This document shows positions 17,379-27,328 of a stretch of DNA of 64,000 bases, piece by piece; position 1 is the first letter of the stretch, and every line of letters starts with the position of its first letter. The notes beneath the pieces are model-generated. The model saw only the letters and a list, made by a program, of their open reading frames with translations. It searched no databases and was not told the DNA's origin. The DNA lies in contig NZ_CABPSB010000026.1 in assembly GCF_902459655.1 (NCBI RefSeq), positions 1 through 64,000 on the forward strand, read 5' to 3'. The DNA comes from Pandoraea anhela. GTDB taxonomy: Bacteria; Pseudomonadota; Gammaproteobacteria; Burkholderiales; Burkholderiaceae. The translations under genes were made by a program, and so were the position numbers.

Positions 17379-19265
17379 GTGGCTGAGCGTGAGACAACCC
17401 CAACGATTTCGTTGCCCGAGGAGCGCGTGCTCGACGTGCGCGGCATTACCGTGCAGTTCGCGACGTCCGAGCGCGTGGTGACTGCCGTGCGCGACCTGTC
17501 CTTCCATGTCGACCGTGGCGAGACGCTCGCCATCGTGGGCGAGTCGGGCTCCGGCAAGTCGGTGACCTCGCTTGCGGCCATGCGCCTCGTCGAGAACGGC
17601 GGCGGTCGCATCACCCAGGGCTCGATGATCATGCGCCGCCGCAACGGCAAACTCGTCGACCTCACACGCGCCGGCGGCAGCACCATGCGCAGCATCCGAG
17701 GTGCCGACATGGCGATGATTTTCCAGGAGCCGATGACCTCGCTCAACCCGGTCTTCCCGGTGGGCGAGCAGATCGCGGAGTCCATTCGCCTGCATCAGGG
17801 CAAGGATGCCGCTGCCGCGCGCGCCGAAGCGCTGCGCATGCTCGAACTCGTGCGCATTCCCGAAGCGAAGCGCGTGCTCGGCCGCTTCCCGCATCAGCTC
17901 TCGGGCGGTATGCGTCAGCGCGTGATGATCGCGATGGCGCTCTCCTGCAAGCCGGGCCTGCTGATCGCAGACGAGCCGACCACCGCCCTCGATGTGACGA
18001 TTCAGGCGCAGATTCTGCAGCTTATCCGGGCGCTTCAGGACGAAATGCACATGGGGGTCGTGTTTATCACGCACGACATGGGCGTGGTGGCCGAAGTCGC
18101 CGACCGCGTGCTTGTGATGCATCGTGGCGACAAGGTGGAAGAGGGCAAGTCGGCGGAAATCTTCGCGGCGCCGCGCGAGCGTTACACGCAGGCGCTGCTC
18201 TCAGCGGTGCCGCGTCTGGGCTCGATGCAGGGCACGGACCTGCCGGCGCGTTTCCCGCTGTTGCGCTACGACGCCCCGGCGGACGCCAAACCCGCCGCCG
18301 AAACCCCGCAACCGACCGTCATGACCGAGGCCGGCCCGATCCTGCGCGTGAAGGATCTCGTTGCGCGCTTCGATGTGCCCTCGGGCTTGCTCGGCCGCGT
18401 GAAGCAACGTGTGCACGCCGTCGAGCGCGTGAGTTTCGATCTTTATCCTGGCGAGACGCTGGGCCTTGTGGGCGAGTCCGGCTGTGGCAAGTCGACCACC
18501 GGCCGTGCCTTGCTGCGTCTGGTCGCCAGTCAGGGCGGCTCGATCGAGTTCGGCGGCAAGCCCATTCACGATCTCGCCGGCCGCGCGTTGCAGACCTTAC
18601 GTCGCGACATCCAGTTCATCTTCCAGGATCCGTTCGCTTCGCTCGATCCGCGCCTGACCGTGGGCTTCTCGATCATGGAGCCGCTGCTGGTGCATGGCGT
18701 GGCGAGCGGGGCGCAAGCCGAGAAGCGCGTGGCGGAACTGCTCGAACGCGTGGGACTGCCTGCCGAATACGCACAACGCTACCCGCATGAGTTCTCGGGC
18801 GGCCAGCGTCAGCGCATCGCGATCGCCCGTGCGCTGGCGCTCAAGCCGAAGGTCGTGATCGCGGATGAATCCGTCTCCGCGCTGGACGTCTCCGTGCAGG
18901 CGCAGATCATCAACCTGATGCTCGACCTGCAAAAGGAATTCGGCATCGCGTTCCTGTTCATCTCGCATGACATGGCGGTCGTGGAGCGCATCAGCCATCG
19001 GGTGGCGGTGATGTACCTCGGCCAGATCGTTGAGATCGGCCCGCGTCGGGCGATCTTCGAAAACCCGCAGCACCCGTACACGAAGAAGCTGATGTCGGCG
19101 GTGCCGATTGCCGATCCGGCGCGTCGTCACGCCAGGCGGGAACTGTTGACGGAAGAGATTCCGAGCCCGATCCGCACGATCGGCGACGAACCGCAGGTGC
19201 AACCGCTCGTGGAGGTCGGCGCGGGGCACTTCGTGGCGCGTCACCGCGTGGCCGGCGCTTATTGA
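17379..19265 (+). CDS. gsiA: Peptide/glutathione ABC importer, double ATP-binding protein
   Basis: A 628-residue protein carrying two ABC ATPase domains in one chain. Domain 1 has Walker A GESGSGKS near residue 60, signature [15 protein letters not shown] and Walker [13 protein letters not shown]; domain 2 has GESGCGKST near 365, signature [15 protein letters not shown] and [12 protein letters not shown]. Each ends with the OppD/F C-terminal extension ([29 protein letters not shown]). The GTG at 17379 gives a length close to E. coli GsiA (623); an earlier ATG at 17265 would add 38 unrelated residues. It energises the GsiCD permease at the cytoplasmic face. Confidence 0.93.
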   Translation: MAERETTPTISLPEERVLDVRGITVQFATSERVVTAVRDLSFHVDRGETLAIVGESGSGKSVTSLAAMRLVENGGGRITQGSMIMRRRNGKLVDLTRAGGSTMRSIRGADMAMIFQEPMTSLNPVFPVGEQIAESIRLHQGKDAAAARAEALRMLELVRIPEAKRVLGRFPHQLSGGMRQRVMIAMALSCKPGLLIADEPTTALDVTIQAQILQLIRALQDEMHMGVVFITHDMGVVAEVADRVLVMHRGDKVEEGKSAEIFAAPRERYTQALLSAVPRLGSMQGTDLPARFPLLRYDAPADAKPAAETPQPTVMTEAGPILRVKDLVARFDVPSGLLGRVKQRVHAVERVSFDLYPGETLGLVGESGCGKSTTGRALLRLVASQGGSIEFGGKPIHDLAGRALQTLRRDIQFIFQDPFASLDPRLTVGFSIMEPLLVHGVASGAQAEKRVAELLERVGLPAEYAQRYPHEFSGGQRQRIAIARALALKPKVVIADESVSALDVSVQAQIINLMLDLQKEFGIAFLFISHDMAVVERISHRVAVMYLGQIVEIGPRRAIFENPQHPYTKKLMSAVPIADPARRHARRELLTEEIPSPIRTIGDEPQVQPLVEVGAGHFVARHRVAGAY

Positions 19266-19485
19266 TCGGCCTCGGTCGATGCTTTGGTCGGCTCGTGATC
19301 GCGTTGTGATGGATTCGGCGGCCGAACGTCCGGCACCGGATTTTGCATTCCCCGGGGATCTGGGTTCCCGGCAGTTTCAGGTAGTCCCCAAGTTGCACGT
19401 CTCGTTGTAGCCATAATGCCCGCCAAGTGGCGCAGTCTCACGACGCGTCCGCGGCGACCTCGTCAGACCAGAAGGAGAAGGACAG
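19266..19485. other. gsiA-gsiB intergenic region
   Basis: A 220-base gap with palindrome-rich sequence around 19350-19375 (CCCCGGGG and GGGTTCCCGG). AGAAGGAGAAGGACAG just before the gsiB ATG is a strong ribosome-binding site. CATAAT at about 19412 could be a -10 box for an internal promoter, without a clear -35. Confidence 0.4.
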
Positions 19486-21045
19486 ATGTCGAAAAACGTT
19501 GTGTTGGGCGCTCGCTGGAAAACCGCGCTCGCGTCCGTCGCCGTGGCGTCCGCCGTGTTCGGCGCAGCCCCGGCGTTCGCCGCCAAGGATGTCGTGATGG
19601 CCGTGCAGTCGACCTTCACGACGATGGATCCGTACGATGCGAACGATACGCTGTCGCAAGCCGTCGCGAAGTCGTTCTACGAGGGCATGTTCGGTTTCGA
19701 CAAGGACATGAAGCTGGTGAACGTGCTGGCCGATAGCTATACGGTCTCGCCGGACGGCCTCGTCTACACGATCAAGCTCAAGTCGGGCGTGAAGTTCCAG
19801 GACGGCACGACCTTCGACGCGGCCGCCGTGAAGGCGAACTTCGACCGCGTGACGAACCCGGACAACAAACTCAAGCGCTACAACCTGTACAAGGAAATCG
19901 CCAAGACGGAAGCGGTCGATGCGCACACGGTGAAGTTCACGCTCAAGGAGCCGTTCTCGCCGTTCATCAACACGCTGGCGCACCCGTCGGCCGTGATCAT
20001 CTCGCCCGAAGCGCTGAAGAAGTATGGCAAGGACATCGCCTCGCATCCGGTCGGTACCGGCCCGTTCGAGTTCGTCGAATGGAACCGCACCGATTACGTG
20101 AAGGTGAAGAAGTTCGACGGCTACTGGAAGAAGGGCTACCCGAAGGTCGACACGATCACCTTCAAGCCGGTGGTCGACAACAACACGCGCGCGGCCGTCA
20201 TGCAGACCGGCGAAGCGGGTTTCGCTTTCCCGTTGCCGTATGAGCAGGCCGACGGCCTGAAGGCCAGCGGCAAGGTCGATGTGATCGCCGGCCCGTCCAT
20301 CATCCAGCGCTATGTGAGCTTCAATACGAAGCAGAAGCCGTTCGACGACGTGCGTGTGCGTCAGGCGATCAACTACGCCATCAACAAGGAAGCGCTGGTG
20401 AAGGTGGCCTTCGCGGGTTATGCCACGCCGACCGACGGTGTGGTGCCGACGGGCGTGGACTACGCGGTCAAGACCGGCCCCTGGCCGTACAACCCGGCCA
20501 AGGCGAAGGAACTGCTCAAGGAAGCGGGCTATCCGAACGGTTTCGAGACCACGCTGTGGTCGGCCTACACGTACACCACGGTGCAGAAGGTGATCCAGTT
20601 CGTGCAGCAGCAACTGGCGCAGGTCGGCATCAAGGCGCAGGTTCGCGCGCTCGAAGCCGGTCAGCGTGTCGAACTGGTCGAATCGGCCCCGGATCCCGAA
20701 AAGGCGCCGGTGCGCATGTACTACGTGGGCTGGTCGTCGTCGACGGGCGAAGCCGACTGGGCGCTGCGTCCGCTGCTGGGCTCGGAGTCGTTCCCGCCGA
20801 AGCTTTTCAACACCGCCTACTACAAGAACGAGGCCGTTGACGCCGACTTCAGCAAGGCGTTGCTGACGACCGATCGTGCCGAGAAGGCCAAGCTGTACAC
20901 GGACGCCCAGCAAAAGATCTGGAACGACGCGCCGTGGGCGTTCCTCGTGACGGAAAAGCTGCTGTACGCACGAAACAAGAACCTGTCCGGTGTGTACACG
21001 ATGCCTGACGGCTCGTTCAACTTCACCGAAATTTCGATGAAGTAA
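19486..21045 (+). CDS. gsiB: Peptide/glutathione ABC importer, periplasmic binding protein
   Basis: A 519-residue SBP_bac_5 protein. The signal peptide ends near residue 30 (FGAAPAFA then [10 protein letters not shown]). Family segments are [20 protein letters not shown], the conserved [18 protein letters not shown] near residue 85, [11 protein letters not shown] near 190, and the C-terminal [15 protein letters not shown]. It captures peptides such as glutathione or dipeptides in the periplasm for the GsiCD channel. It lies between gsiA and gsiC, and hairpins after it may give higher steady-state mRNA for this gene than for the permeases, as is common for binding proteins. Confidence 0.95.
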   Translation: MSKNVVLGARWKTALASVAVASAVFGAAPAFAAKDVVMAVQSTFTTMDPYDANDTLSQAVAKSFYEGMFGFDKDMKLVNVLADSYTVSPDGLVYTIKLKSGVKFQDGTTFDAAAVKANFDRVTNPDNKLKRYNLYKEIAKTEAVDAHTVKFTLKEPFSPFINTLAHPSAVIISPEALKKYGKDIASHPVGTGPFEFVEWNRTDYVKVKKFDGYWKKGYPKVDTITFKPVVDNNTRAAVMQTGEAGFAFPLPYEQADGLKASGKVDVIAGPSIIQRYVSFNTKQKPFDDVRVRQAINYAINKEALVKVAFAGYATPTDGVVPTGVDYAVKTGPWPYNPAKAKELLKEAGYPNGFETTLWSAYTYTTVQKVIQFVQQQLAQVGIKAQVRALEAGQRVELVESAPDPEKAPVRMYYVGWSSSTGEADWALRPLLGSESFPPKLFNTAYYKNEAVDADFSKALLTTDRAEKAKLYTDAQQKIWNDAPWAFLVTEKLLYARNKNLSGVYTMPDGSFNFTEISMK

Positions 21046-21062
21046 GCGCGACGCCCGTCGCC

Positions 21063-21085
21063 GCCCTCAAAAACGCTGCGAGGGC
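21063..21085 (+). other. Hairpin after gsiB
   Basis: GCCCTC and GAGGGC form a 6-bp stem with an 11-base loop, 18 bases after the gsiB stop. It has no T-run, so it is more likely an mRNA-stabilising structure than a terminator. Confidence 0.4.
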
Positions 21086-21105
21086 AGGCGCGTGTGATGT
21101 TCCCC

Positions 21106-21131
21106 GCACCGCCGGTTACGGCCGGTGGTGC
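21106..21131 (+). other. Strong intercistronic hairpin between gsiB and gsiC
   Basis: GCACCGCCGG (21106-21115) pairs with CCGGTGGTGC (21122-21131), ten pairs including one G-U in RNA, around a 6-base loop. Such structures after binding-protein genes protect the upstream mRNA and reduce the downstream level. Confidence 0.5.
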
Positions 21132-21178
21132 GGTCTACCGCAAGACATGGTTTCGGCAAGACGTTCGGCAAGACTGCG

Positions 21179-22099
21179 ATGCTCAATTACTTTCTCAAAC
21201 GCCTGCTCGGCCTGATCCCTACGTTGCTGATCGTGGCAGTGCTGGTGTTCGGCTTCGTGCACATGTTGCCGGGCGATCCGGCGCGTCTGGCTGCCGGTCC
21301 GCAGGCGGACGAGGCGACCGTGGCGCTGGTGCGTCAGGATCTCGGCCTCGACAAGCCGCTGCTCACCCAGTTCACCACTTTCATCACCAATGCGGTGCGC
21401 GGCGACTTCGGTCTGTCCATGCGCAGCAAGCAACCGGTCTCGGCGGAAATCGCCAGCCGTTTCATGCCGACGCTGTGGCTCACGCTGGTGAGCATGGTCT
21501 GGTCGGTGCTGATCGGCATGGGACTTGGGGTAGCGTCTGCCGTGTGGCGCAATCGCTGGCCCGACCGGCTCGGCATGACGTTCGCGGTTTCGGGCATCTC
21601 GTTCCCGGCGTTCGCGCTGGGCATGTTGCTCATGCAGATTTTCTCGGTGCAGCTCGGCTGGCTGCCGACCATCGGCGCCGATTCGTGGAAGAGCTACATC
21701 CTGCCCTCGATCACGTTGGGCGCGGCCGTCGCCGCCGTGATGGCGCGCTTTACACGTTCGGCGTTCGTCGAAGTGTTGCACGAGGACTTCGTGCGCACGG
21801 CCCGTGCGAAGGGCCTGAACGAAATGCGCGTGGTGTTCAAGCACGCGCTGCGCAACGCCATGATCCCCGTCGTCACCATGATGGGGTTGCAGTTCGGTTT
21901 TCTGCTCGGCGGCTCGATCGTCGTCGAGGTGGTATTCAACTGGCCCGGACTCGGACGCCTGCTGATCGACTCGGTCGAGATGCGCGACTACCCGGTGATT
22001 CAGGCGCTGGTGCTGCTGTTCTCGCTTGAGTTCATTCTGATCAATCTCGTGGTCGACGTGCTGTACGCCGTCATCAACCCGACCATTCGCTACAAGTGA
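21179..22099 (+). CDS. gsiC: Peptide/glutathione ABC importer, permease
   Basis: A 306-residue inner-membrane permease, the same length as E. coli GsiC. It starts [20 protein letters not shown], followed by [15 protein letters not shown] and the [11 protein letters not shown] segment typical of the DppB/OppB group. The cytoplasmic EAA loop is [20 protein letters not shown] followed by [12 protein letters not shown], which contacts GsiA. Six helices are expected. The ATG at 21179 is chosen because it begins the first helix; an upstream in-frame start at 21125 lacks similarity. It is followed ten bases later by gsiD. Confidence 0.95.
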   Translation: MLNYFLKRLLGLIPTLLIVAVLVFGFVHMLPGDPARLAAGPQADEATVALVRQDLGLDKPLLTQFTTFITNAVRGDFGLSMRSKQPVSAEIASRFMPTLWLTLVSMVWSVLIGMGLGVASAVWRNRWPDRLGMTFAVSGISFPAFALGMLLMQIFSVQLGWLPTIGADSWKSYILPSITLGAAVAAVMARFTRSAFVEVLHEDFVRTARAKGLNEMRVVFKHALRNAMIPVVTMMGLQFGFLLGGSIVVEVVFNWPGLGRLLIDSVEMRDYPVIQALVLLFSLEFILINLVVDVLYAVINPTIRYK

Positions 22100-22109
22100 G
22101 GCACGTATC

Positions 22110-23024
22110 ATGAGCGCAAGCCAACCGACAACGCAACCGGCGACGGCGACTGCTGCGGCCGCCGGCGGCAATCGCGTGCGCACGCCGTGGCGCGAGTTCT
22201 GGCGCAAATTCAGGAAGCAGCATATCGCGATGGTCGCGGGCGCATTCGTGCTGGTGCTGGTCGTCATCGCGATCCTTGCGCCGCACCTCGTGCCGTTCGA
22301 TCCGGAGAACTTCTTCGACTACGACGCCCTGAACGCCGGGCCGTCTGCAAAGCACTGGTTCGGCGTGGATTCGCTCGGGCGCGACATCTTCAGCCGCGTG
22401 CTCGCGGGCACGCGCATTTCGCTCGCCGCCGGCTTCGGCTCGGTGGCGATCGGCGCGGTGATCGGCACGGTGCTGGGGCTGCTGGCGGGTTATTACGAGG
22501 GCTGGTGGGACCGCATCGTCATGCGTATCTCCGACGTGCTGTTCGCCTTCCCGGGCATTCTGCTCGCCATCGGCGTGGTGGCCGTGCTGGGTAACGGCAT
22601 GATCAACGTGATCGTGGCTGTGGCCATTTTCTCCATTCCGGCGTTCGCGCGACTCGTGCGCGGCAACACGCTGGTGCTCAAGCATCTGACGTATATCGAA
22701 GCGGCGCGCTCCATCGGGGCGTCGGACTGGACGATTATCATGCGCCATATTCTGCCGGGCACGGTATCCTCCATCGTCGTGTACTTTTCGATGCGTATCG
22801 GCACGTCGATCATCACGGCCGCGAGCCTGTCGTTCCTCGGGCTGGGCGCGCAACCGCCAACGCCGGAGTGGGGCGCCATGCTCAACGAAGCGCGTGCCGA
22901 CATGGTCAATGCCCCGCACATCGCCATTTTCCCGAGCCTGGCCATTTTCCTGACCGTGCTCGCGTTCAATCTGCTCGGCGACGGCCTGCGCGACGCGCTC
23001 GATCCGAAGCTCGACCGGCATTGA
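22110..23024 (+). CDS. gsiD: Peptide/glutathione ABC importer, permease
   Basis: A 304-residue DppC/OppC-type permease. An N-terminal cytoplasmic segment rich in Thr/Ala is followed by [20 protein letters not shown], then [20 protein letters not shown], a family signature. The EAA loop is [20 protein letters not shown] followed by [12 protein letters not shown]. The C-terminal part contains [17 protein letters not shown] and [15 protein letters not shown]. It pairs with GsiC to form the channel. It starts 10 bases after gsiC and ends 20 bases before the peptidase gene, so the genes are cotranscribed. Confidence 0.95.
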   Translation: MSASQPTTQPATATAAAAGGNRVRTPWREFWRKFRKQHIAMVAGAFVLVLVVIAILAPHLVPFDPENFFDYDALNAGPSAKHWFGVDSLGRDIFSRVLAGTRISLAAGFGSVAIGAVIGTVLGLLAGYYEGWWDRIVMRISDVLFAFPGILLAIGVVAVLGNGMINVIVAVAIFSIPAFARLVRGNTLVLKHLTYIEAARSIGASDWTIIMRHILPGTVSSIVVYFSMRIGTSIITAASLSFLGLGAQPPTPEWGAMLNEARADMVNAPHIAIFPSLAIFLTVLAFNLLGDGLRDALDPKLDRH

Positions 23025-23044
23025 CGACTGCGCAGGAGCGCGAA

Positions 23045-24175
23045 ATGATGCCCCCCTCAGACTTTCGCGAAGCATTGTTCGGCGCCCCCCACGTCGGGTG
23101 GCTCCCCGCCGGGCCGCGCGACGCGATCTCGGACGTGCCCGGTGTCTTCGTCGGGCATGCGACGCTCGCCGACGGACCGGTGCAGACGGGCGTGACGGTC
23201 GTCTGCCCGACGCCCGCCACGACGATGGATCATGGCGGCGCTGCCGCCGGCGCGATCTCGCCGAGCCCGCAGTGGGACCCGTTTCGCACCAAGATCCCTG
23301 CGGCCGCTGCCGTCATCAACGGCTTCGGCAAGAGCGTCGGTCTGATGCAGATCGACGAACTCGGCGTCGTCGAAACACCGCTGGCGCTCACCAACACGTT
23401 TTCCGTCAGTCACGTGGTGCTCGGCCAGTTGCGGGCAGCCATCGCGGCGAATCCCGGCATCGGGCGGGACAGGCCGTCGCTGAACCCCACGGTATTCGAG
23501 TGCAACGACGGCTATCTGAACGACATGCAGGCCTTCGCCGTGACCGAAGCGGATTACGCGCAGGCGCTGGCGAGCGCCTCGGTCGACGTCGCGCAGGGCG
23601 CGGTCGGCGCCGGGCGCGGCATGTCGAGCTTCGGTCTGAAGGGCGGTATCGGGTCCGCGTCGCGAGTCGTGGAGACGGCCGGGGCGATGTTTACGGTCGG
23701 TGTGCTTGTGCTATCCAACTTCGGCCGCCCGTCGCAACTCACGATTGCCGGGCGGCATGTCGGACCGGTGCTCGACGAACGCCTCGCTCAGCCCGAGTCA
23801 GGGGCGGCGCCGGAGCGTGGCTCGATCATCATGCTCGTGGCCACCGATGCACCGCTCGACGCCCGTCAGTTGCGCCGTGTGGCCACCCGCACCGGCGCGG
23901 GACTGGCCCGCACCGGTTCCGTCTACGGTCATGGCAGCGGCGACGTCGCGCTGGCTTTCACCACCGGCTACACGGTGCCTCACGACGCGATGGGGCGCGT
24001 GGCCCCTGCGGCGCTGGTCCCCGACGCCTTGCTCGATCCCATTTTTCAGGCCACGGCCGACGCGACGGAGCAGGCCATTCTGCACGCCCTGTTCGCCGCC
24101 GAGTCCGTGCTCGGGCGCGACGCTCACGTGCGGCGCGCCCTTGCCGACGTACTGCCGGACTGGGCGACGTTGTAG
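23045..24175 (+). CDS. P1 family peptidase (DmpA/BapA-type aminopeptidase)
   Basis: A 376-residue self-processing N-terminal nucleophile peptidase. Conserved segments are GPRDAISDVPGVFVGHATL, INGFGKSVGLMQIDELG, ETPLALTNTFSVSHV and PTVFECNDGYLND. The precursor should be cut between Gly259 and Ser260 in ERGSIIMLVATDAPLD, freeing the Ser nucleophile, and YGHGSGDVALAFTTG follows. Family members release N-terminal residues, including D-residues and beta-amino acids, from short peptides. It lies between the peptide importer and DppA, which suggests hydrolysis of imported unusual peptides in the cytoplasm. ATG codons at 23045 and 23048 follow GCAGGAGCG; the first is used. Confidence 0.92.
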   Translation: MMPPSDFREALFGAPHVGWLPAGPRDAISDVPGVFVGHATLADGPVQTGVTVVCPTPATTMDHGGAAAGAISPSPQWDPFRTKIPAAAAVINGFGKSVGLMQIDELGVVETPLALTNTFSVSHVVLGQLRAAIAANPGIGRDRPSLNPTVFECNDGYLNDMQAFAVTEADYAQALASASVDVAQGAVGAGRGMSSFGLKGGIGSASRVVETAGAMFTVGVLVLSNFGRPSQLTIAGRHVGPVLDERLAQPESGAAPERGSIIMLVATDAPLDARQLRRVATRTGAGLARTGSVYGHGSGDVALAFTTGYTVPHDAMGRVAPAALVPDALLDPIFQATADATEQAILHALFAAESVLGRDAHVRRALADVLPDWATL

Positions 24176-24220
24176 ACGGGCCCTGCCGGCCCCGTAGCCA
24201 CTCACGACACAATCGACACG

Positions 24221-25039
24221 ATGCGAATTCTGATCTCTACCGATATCGAGGGCGTCGCAGGCGTCTTTCATGCCGAGCAGACACGGGCGGGCAACGGCGA
24301 GTACGAGCGCGCCCGCCGCTGGATGACGCGCGAAGCCAACGCCGCCGTGGAAGGTGCGTTCGCGGGCGGTGCGACCGAAGTGATGGTCAACGACTCGCAC
24401 GGCGGCTTCCGTAACCTGTTGCCGGACGAACTCGATCCGCGCGCCCGTCTCGTGCTGGGCAAGCCGCGCTATCTCGGCATGGTCGCAGGCGTCGAAGCCG
24501 GATGCGACGCGCTTTTCATGATCGGCTATCACGGCAAGGCCCAGAGCGCGGGAATTCTGGCGCATACGATCAACAGCTTCGCCTTCGCGCGCGTGTGGCT
24601 GGGCGGTGTCGAGGCCAGCGAGGCCCTGCTGTACGGGGCGCTTGCGGGCGAGCGCGGCGTGCCGGTGGTCATGGGCAGCGGCGACGATGTCTTCTGCGAG
24701 GAAACGCAACTGATTTTTCCCGCCGCGCATTTCGTGCAGACGAAGGCGGCGTGGGGGCAGGGCAGCGGCATGACGCTCAGCCCGTCGCAGTCGTGCGACC
24801 TGATCCGCGAGGCGGCGAAAGCGTCGCTGGAGGACTCGCGCAAGTGGCACACGTACAGGGTGCAGACGCCCGTCGAAGTGCGTCTGCAAGCGCAGAGCAC
24901 GGCGCTTGCCGATCTCTTCGGCCAGTGGCCGACGCTCGAGCGAGTGGACGGGGTCACGCTGCAATACGTCGCGCCAAGCGTCGAGGCGGCGGTGCGGGTG
25001 CTCAATTGTTTGTCGGCAATGTCGTTCATGTTGCGCTGA
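24221..25039 (+). CDS. dppA: M55 family D-aminopeptidase (DppA)
   Basis: A 272-residue zinc peptidase similar to Bacillus DppA. The N terminus MRILISTDIEGVAGVFHAEQ provides the metal ligands Asp8 and Glu10; NDSHGGFRNLLPDELD, IGYHGKAQSAGILAHT and LGGVEASEALLYGALAG give further conserved His and Glu residues. It removes N-terminal D-residues such as D-alanine from peptides, as a decameric cytoplasmic shell in the Bacillus enzyme. As the last gene of the rpiR-iaaA-gsi unit it fits use of D-amino-acid or cell-wall peptides. A terminator candidate follows about 50 bases later. Confidence 0.92.
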   Translation: MRILISTDIEGVAGVFHAEQTRAGNGEYERARRWMTREANAAVEGAFAGGATEVMVNDSHGGFRNLLPDELDPRARLVLGKPRYLGMVAGVEAGCDALFMIGYHGKAQSAGILAHTINSFAFARVWLGGVEASEALLYGALAGERGVPVVMGSGDDVFCEETQLIFPAAHFVQTKAAWGQGSGMTLSPSQSCDLIREAAKASLEDSRKWHTYRVQTPVEVRLQAQSTALADLFGQWPTLERVDGVTLQYVAPSVEAAVRVLNCLSAMSFMLR

Positions 25040-25380
25040 CAGGGCGTGGCTATCGCCCGCATGTACCGCGAAATCATCTGAGATATGCCGTTTTCAAGGC
25101 TTAAACCCGTGCTAAACGGCTTCGTATCTTTTTGATTTGCCGGGATTTGTGGAGTTTTGTCACCGGTATTTCCCTGTCAACCGATCCGGCACTGCCCGCT
25201 TAGCCCCGCCAGTGCTGGATCTACGGTTTTCATGTTGCGGCGGCACGACTTTCTCAGGGTTCACCACGCCGAAACGTCAAGGGCGGACGTGCGATAATCC
25301 GTAATATTTTGTAACAGCGGCACCGCGCTATCGGGTGCTGCGACGGATTATCGAGCGTCGGCGAGCGTCGACGGTGAATC
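25040..25380. other. Region after dppA
   Basis: This 341-base gap contains the terminator candidate at 25087-25133 and, near its right end, an AT-rich part (GATAATCCGTAATATTTTG at about 25291) that may hold the promoter of the next gene. No coding sequence is evident. Confidence 0.5.
25087..25133 (+). terminator. Terminator candidate after dppA
   Basis: GCCGTTT (25087-25093) and AAACGGC (25114-25120) form a perfect 7-bp stem with a long 20-base loop, followed by TTCGTATCTTTTTG. The long loop weakens the call. Confidence 0.4.
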
Positions 25381-26307
25381 ATGGATATCAGAAACGCCCG
25401 ACGTTGGGCGGAGCCCGGCGCAAAGCGCTATGTGGGCGCGTTAATGGTGGTACTCGCTGCGTTTCTCATTCGCAGCCTCCTGCATCCGGTGCTCGATCAC
25501 GCGATGCCGGGCGTCTTTTTCGTTTGCGCCGCCATCATCGTCGAATTCACCTGGGGGCTGGGGCCGGCCATCATGGCGATGGTCATCAGCATTCCGATTT
25601 TCGACTTTTTCTTCGTGCCGCCGTTTCGCGACATCGCCGAGCTCGACCGTCGCGACGTGATGATCGTCGCGGGCTTCATGCTCATCACGCCGCTGTCGGT
25701 CGCGCTCATCGAGCGCCTGCGCCGTGCGCAGTATCGTGCCGAGCTTCTCGCGGAAGTCGCCCAGACGCGTTACGAGATGCTGTTGCGCGCCGAGAACGAA
25801 CGCATGGTGCTGTCGGACTCGGTGCAATTGGGCAACGCGCTCATGACCTACCTGACCAAGCACCTCGACTCGATCTTCTATCTGGCCAATCCCGCAACGC
25901 ACTACGAATTCATCGACGAGCATTTCCGTCGCGAAACGGGCGTGTTGCCGGAGGTCGTCAAGCGAGAAGGCCTGCGGGCGCTGCTGCATCCGGAGGACGC
26001 GCAGCGCATGGCGGGGCTCTTCTCGACGGACGGCGAGCAGCCGGCGCCGGGCGCGTACAACCTGCGCGTGCGCATGCGCGACGGCGAATACGACGTGGTG
26101 CACTGCGAGTTGCAGCACTTCCGTGCGCATGTCGGCACGTATGTGATCCTGCGCCAGCATACGGGGCCGGCGGTGCGCCCGCTCAGCCCGGTGACGCAGT
26201 TGCACGCTGCCGCACCGGGCGAGCGCGCATCCCACACGCCTTCCACGGCCAGCACGGCCGGCGAGCCTGAAGTTACGCAGACGTCCGGCGTCTGTGGCGG
26301 GGTTTGA
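25381..26307 (+). CDS. DUF4118/PAS domain membrane protein without a kinase domain
   Basis: A 308-residue protein. Residues 18-110 form a four-helix DUF4118 membrane module of the kind at the centre of KdpD (VGALMVVLAAFLIRSLLHP, FVCAAIIVEFTWGLGPAIMA, FDFFFVPPFRDIAELD, MIVAGFMLITPLSVALI). A helical linker and a PAS-like region at about 150-265 follow (YEFIDEHFRRETGVLPEVV, LHPEDAQRM, VHCELQHFRAH). No HisKA or HATPase domain follows; the last 40 residues are low complexity. It overlaps or abuts the next hydrolase gene. This is a sensor-like protein with no visible output domain; function unknown. Confidence 0.8.
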   Translation: MDIRNARRWAEPGAKRYVGALMVVLAAFLIRSLLHPVLDHAMPGVFFVCAAIIVEFTWGLGPAIMAMVISIPIFDFFFVPPFRDIAELDRRDVMIVAGFMLITPLSVALIERLRRAQYRAELLAEVAQTRYEMLLRAENERMVLSDSVQLGNALMTYLTKHLDSIFYLANPATHYEFIDEHFRRETGVLPEVVKREGLRALLHPEDAQRMAGLFSTDGEQPAPGAYNLRVRMRDGEYDVVHCELQHFRAHVGTYVILRQHTGPAVRPLSPVTQLHAAAPGERASHTPSTASTAGEPEVTQTSGVCGGV

Positions 26308-26309
26308 CT

Positions 26310-27176
26310 ATGTTTCAGCAAGATATCTTCTACAAAGGCGGCGAGCACGCCGTGCTGTTGCTGCCGGGCCTGTCGAGCACGCCGCTCGAGATGCGTCCGG
26401 TCGCGAAGGCGCTGCATCGCGATGACTATACCGTCTCGGTCCCGCACATCGAGGGTTACGGCCTCGGCTCGCCGTGCACTCACTGGCGCGAGTGGATCGC
26501 CGCCGCCCGCGCGAAGTACCGCGAACTGCGCGAGACGCACCAGACCGTGTCGTTGTGCGGGCTGAGCATGGGCGCGACGCTCGCACTGGCCGTGGCGGAA
26601 GAGGAGCCGGACGTGGCCGCCATCTCGGTGCTCGCCGTCACGCTGGTGTACGACGGCTGGACCATTCCGCTCGCCTATCCGCTGCTCGACCTGCTCTACC
26701 ATCTGCCGTTCGGCCACCGCTATCGCTATTACGAGAAGGCGCCGTTCGGGCTGAAGAACGAGGCGCTGCGCGCCCGCGTGCAGAAGTCGATGTCGCTGCA
26801 CGACGCGTCTGAAATCGGCTCCGCCTCGCTGCCCATCGCCCACCTGTACAACGCACGCCGGCTCGCGGCCCACGTGCGCAACCGGCTCGATCGCGTGACG
26901 GCGGACTGCCTGATCGTGCACGCGGTGGACGACGACACCGCCAGCCCGCACAACGCACGCATCGTCTACCAGGGCGTGTCGTCCGATGTGAAGCAGAAGT
27001 GTCTGCTCGGCGAGAGCTATCACATCGTCACGATGGACAACGAGCGTGAGACCGTCGCCGACGAGACGCGCCGTTTCTTCCGCGACGCTATCGCGCGCCG
27101 CACCGGTGCGGCCACCTCCGAGACGCGCATCATCTCCAAGGCGCTGCTGCGCGCCAAACGCCGTCAGGCTGCCTGA
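26310..27176 (+). CDS. Alpha/beta hydrolase, Est30-like carboxylesterase
   Basis: A 288-residue serine hydrolase. HAVLLLPGLSSTPLEM holds the oxyanion region, the nucleophile is Ser86 in LCGLSMGATLAL, an acidic residue lies in LIVHAVDDDTASP near 212, and the histidine is in LLGESYHIVTMDNERE near 240. This layout matches the Est30/YvaK carboxylesterase and monoacylglycerol lipase group. The extra C-terminal 25 residues are basic. The ATG at 26310 lies two bases beyond the stop of the DUF4118 gene; a TTG at 26304 could start an overlapping version. Tight linkage to the PAS protein suggests joint expression. The physiological ester is unknown. Confidence 0.85.
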   Translation: MFQQDIFYKGGEHAVLLLPGLSSTPLEMRPVAKALHRDDYTVSVPHIEGYGLGSPCTHWREWIAAARAKYRELRETHQTVSLCGLSMGATLALAVAEEEPDVAAISVLAVTLVYDGWTIPLAYPLLDLLYHLPFGHRYRYYEKAPFGLKNEALRARVQKSMSLHDASEIGSASLPIAHLYNARRLAAHVRNRLDRVTADCLIVHAVDDDTASPHNARIVYQGVSSDVKQKCLLGESYHIVTMDNERETVADETRRFFRDAIARRTGAATSETRIISKALLRAKRRQAA

Positions 27177-27328
27177 CCGGTCGCCTGATATCCGGCTGGC
27201 GCGCGAGCCGCGCCGGCGTTGATGCACACGATGTCATCAAACTGCCATCGATGGCCGGTTAAGGTCGGGGTTTTCCGATCCAGCCGCCGCGCCGATTCCC
27301 CTCGGGCAGGCGCCGCGTACAACCGGTC

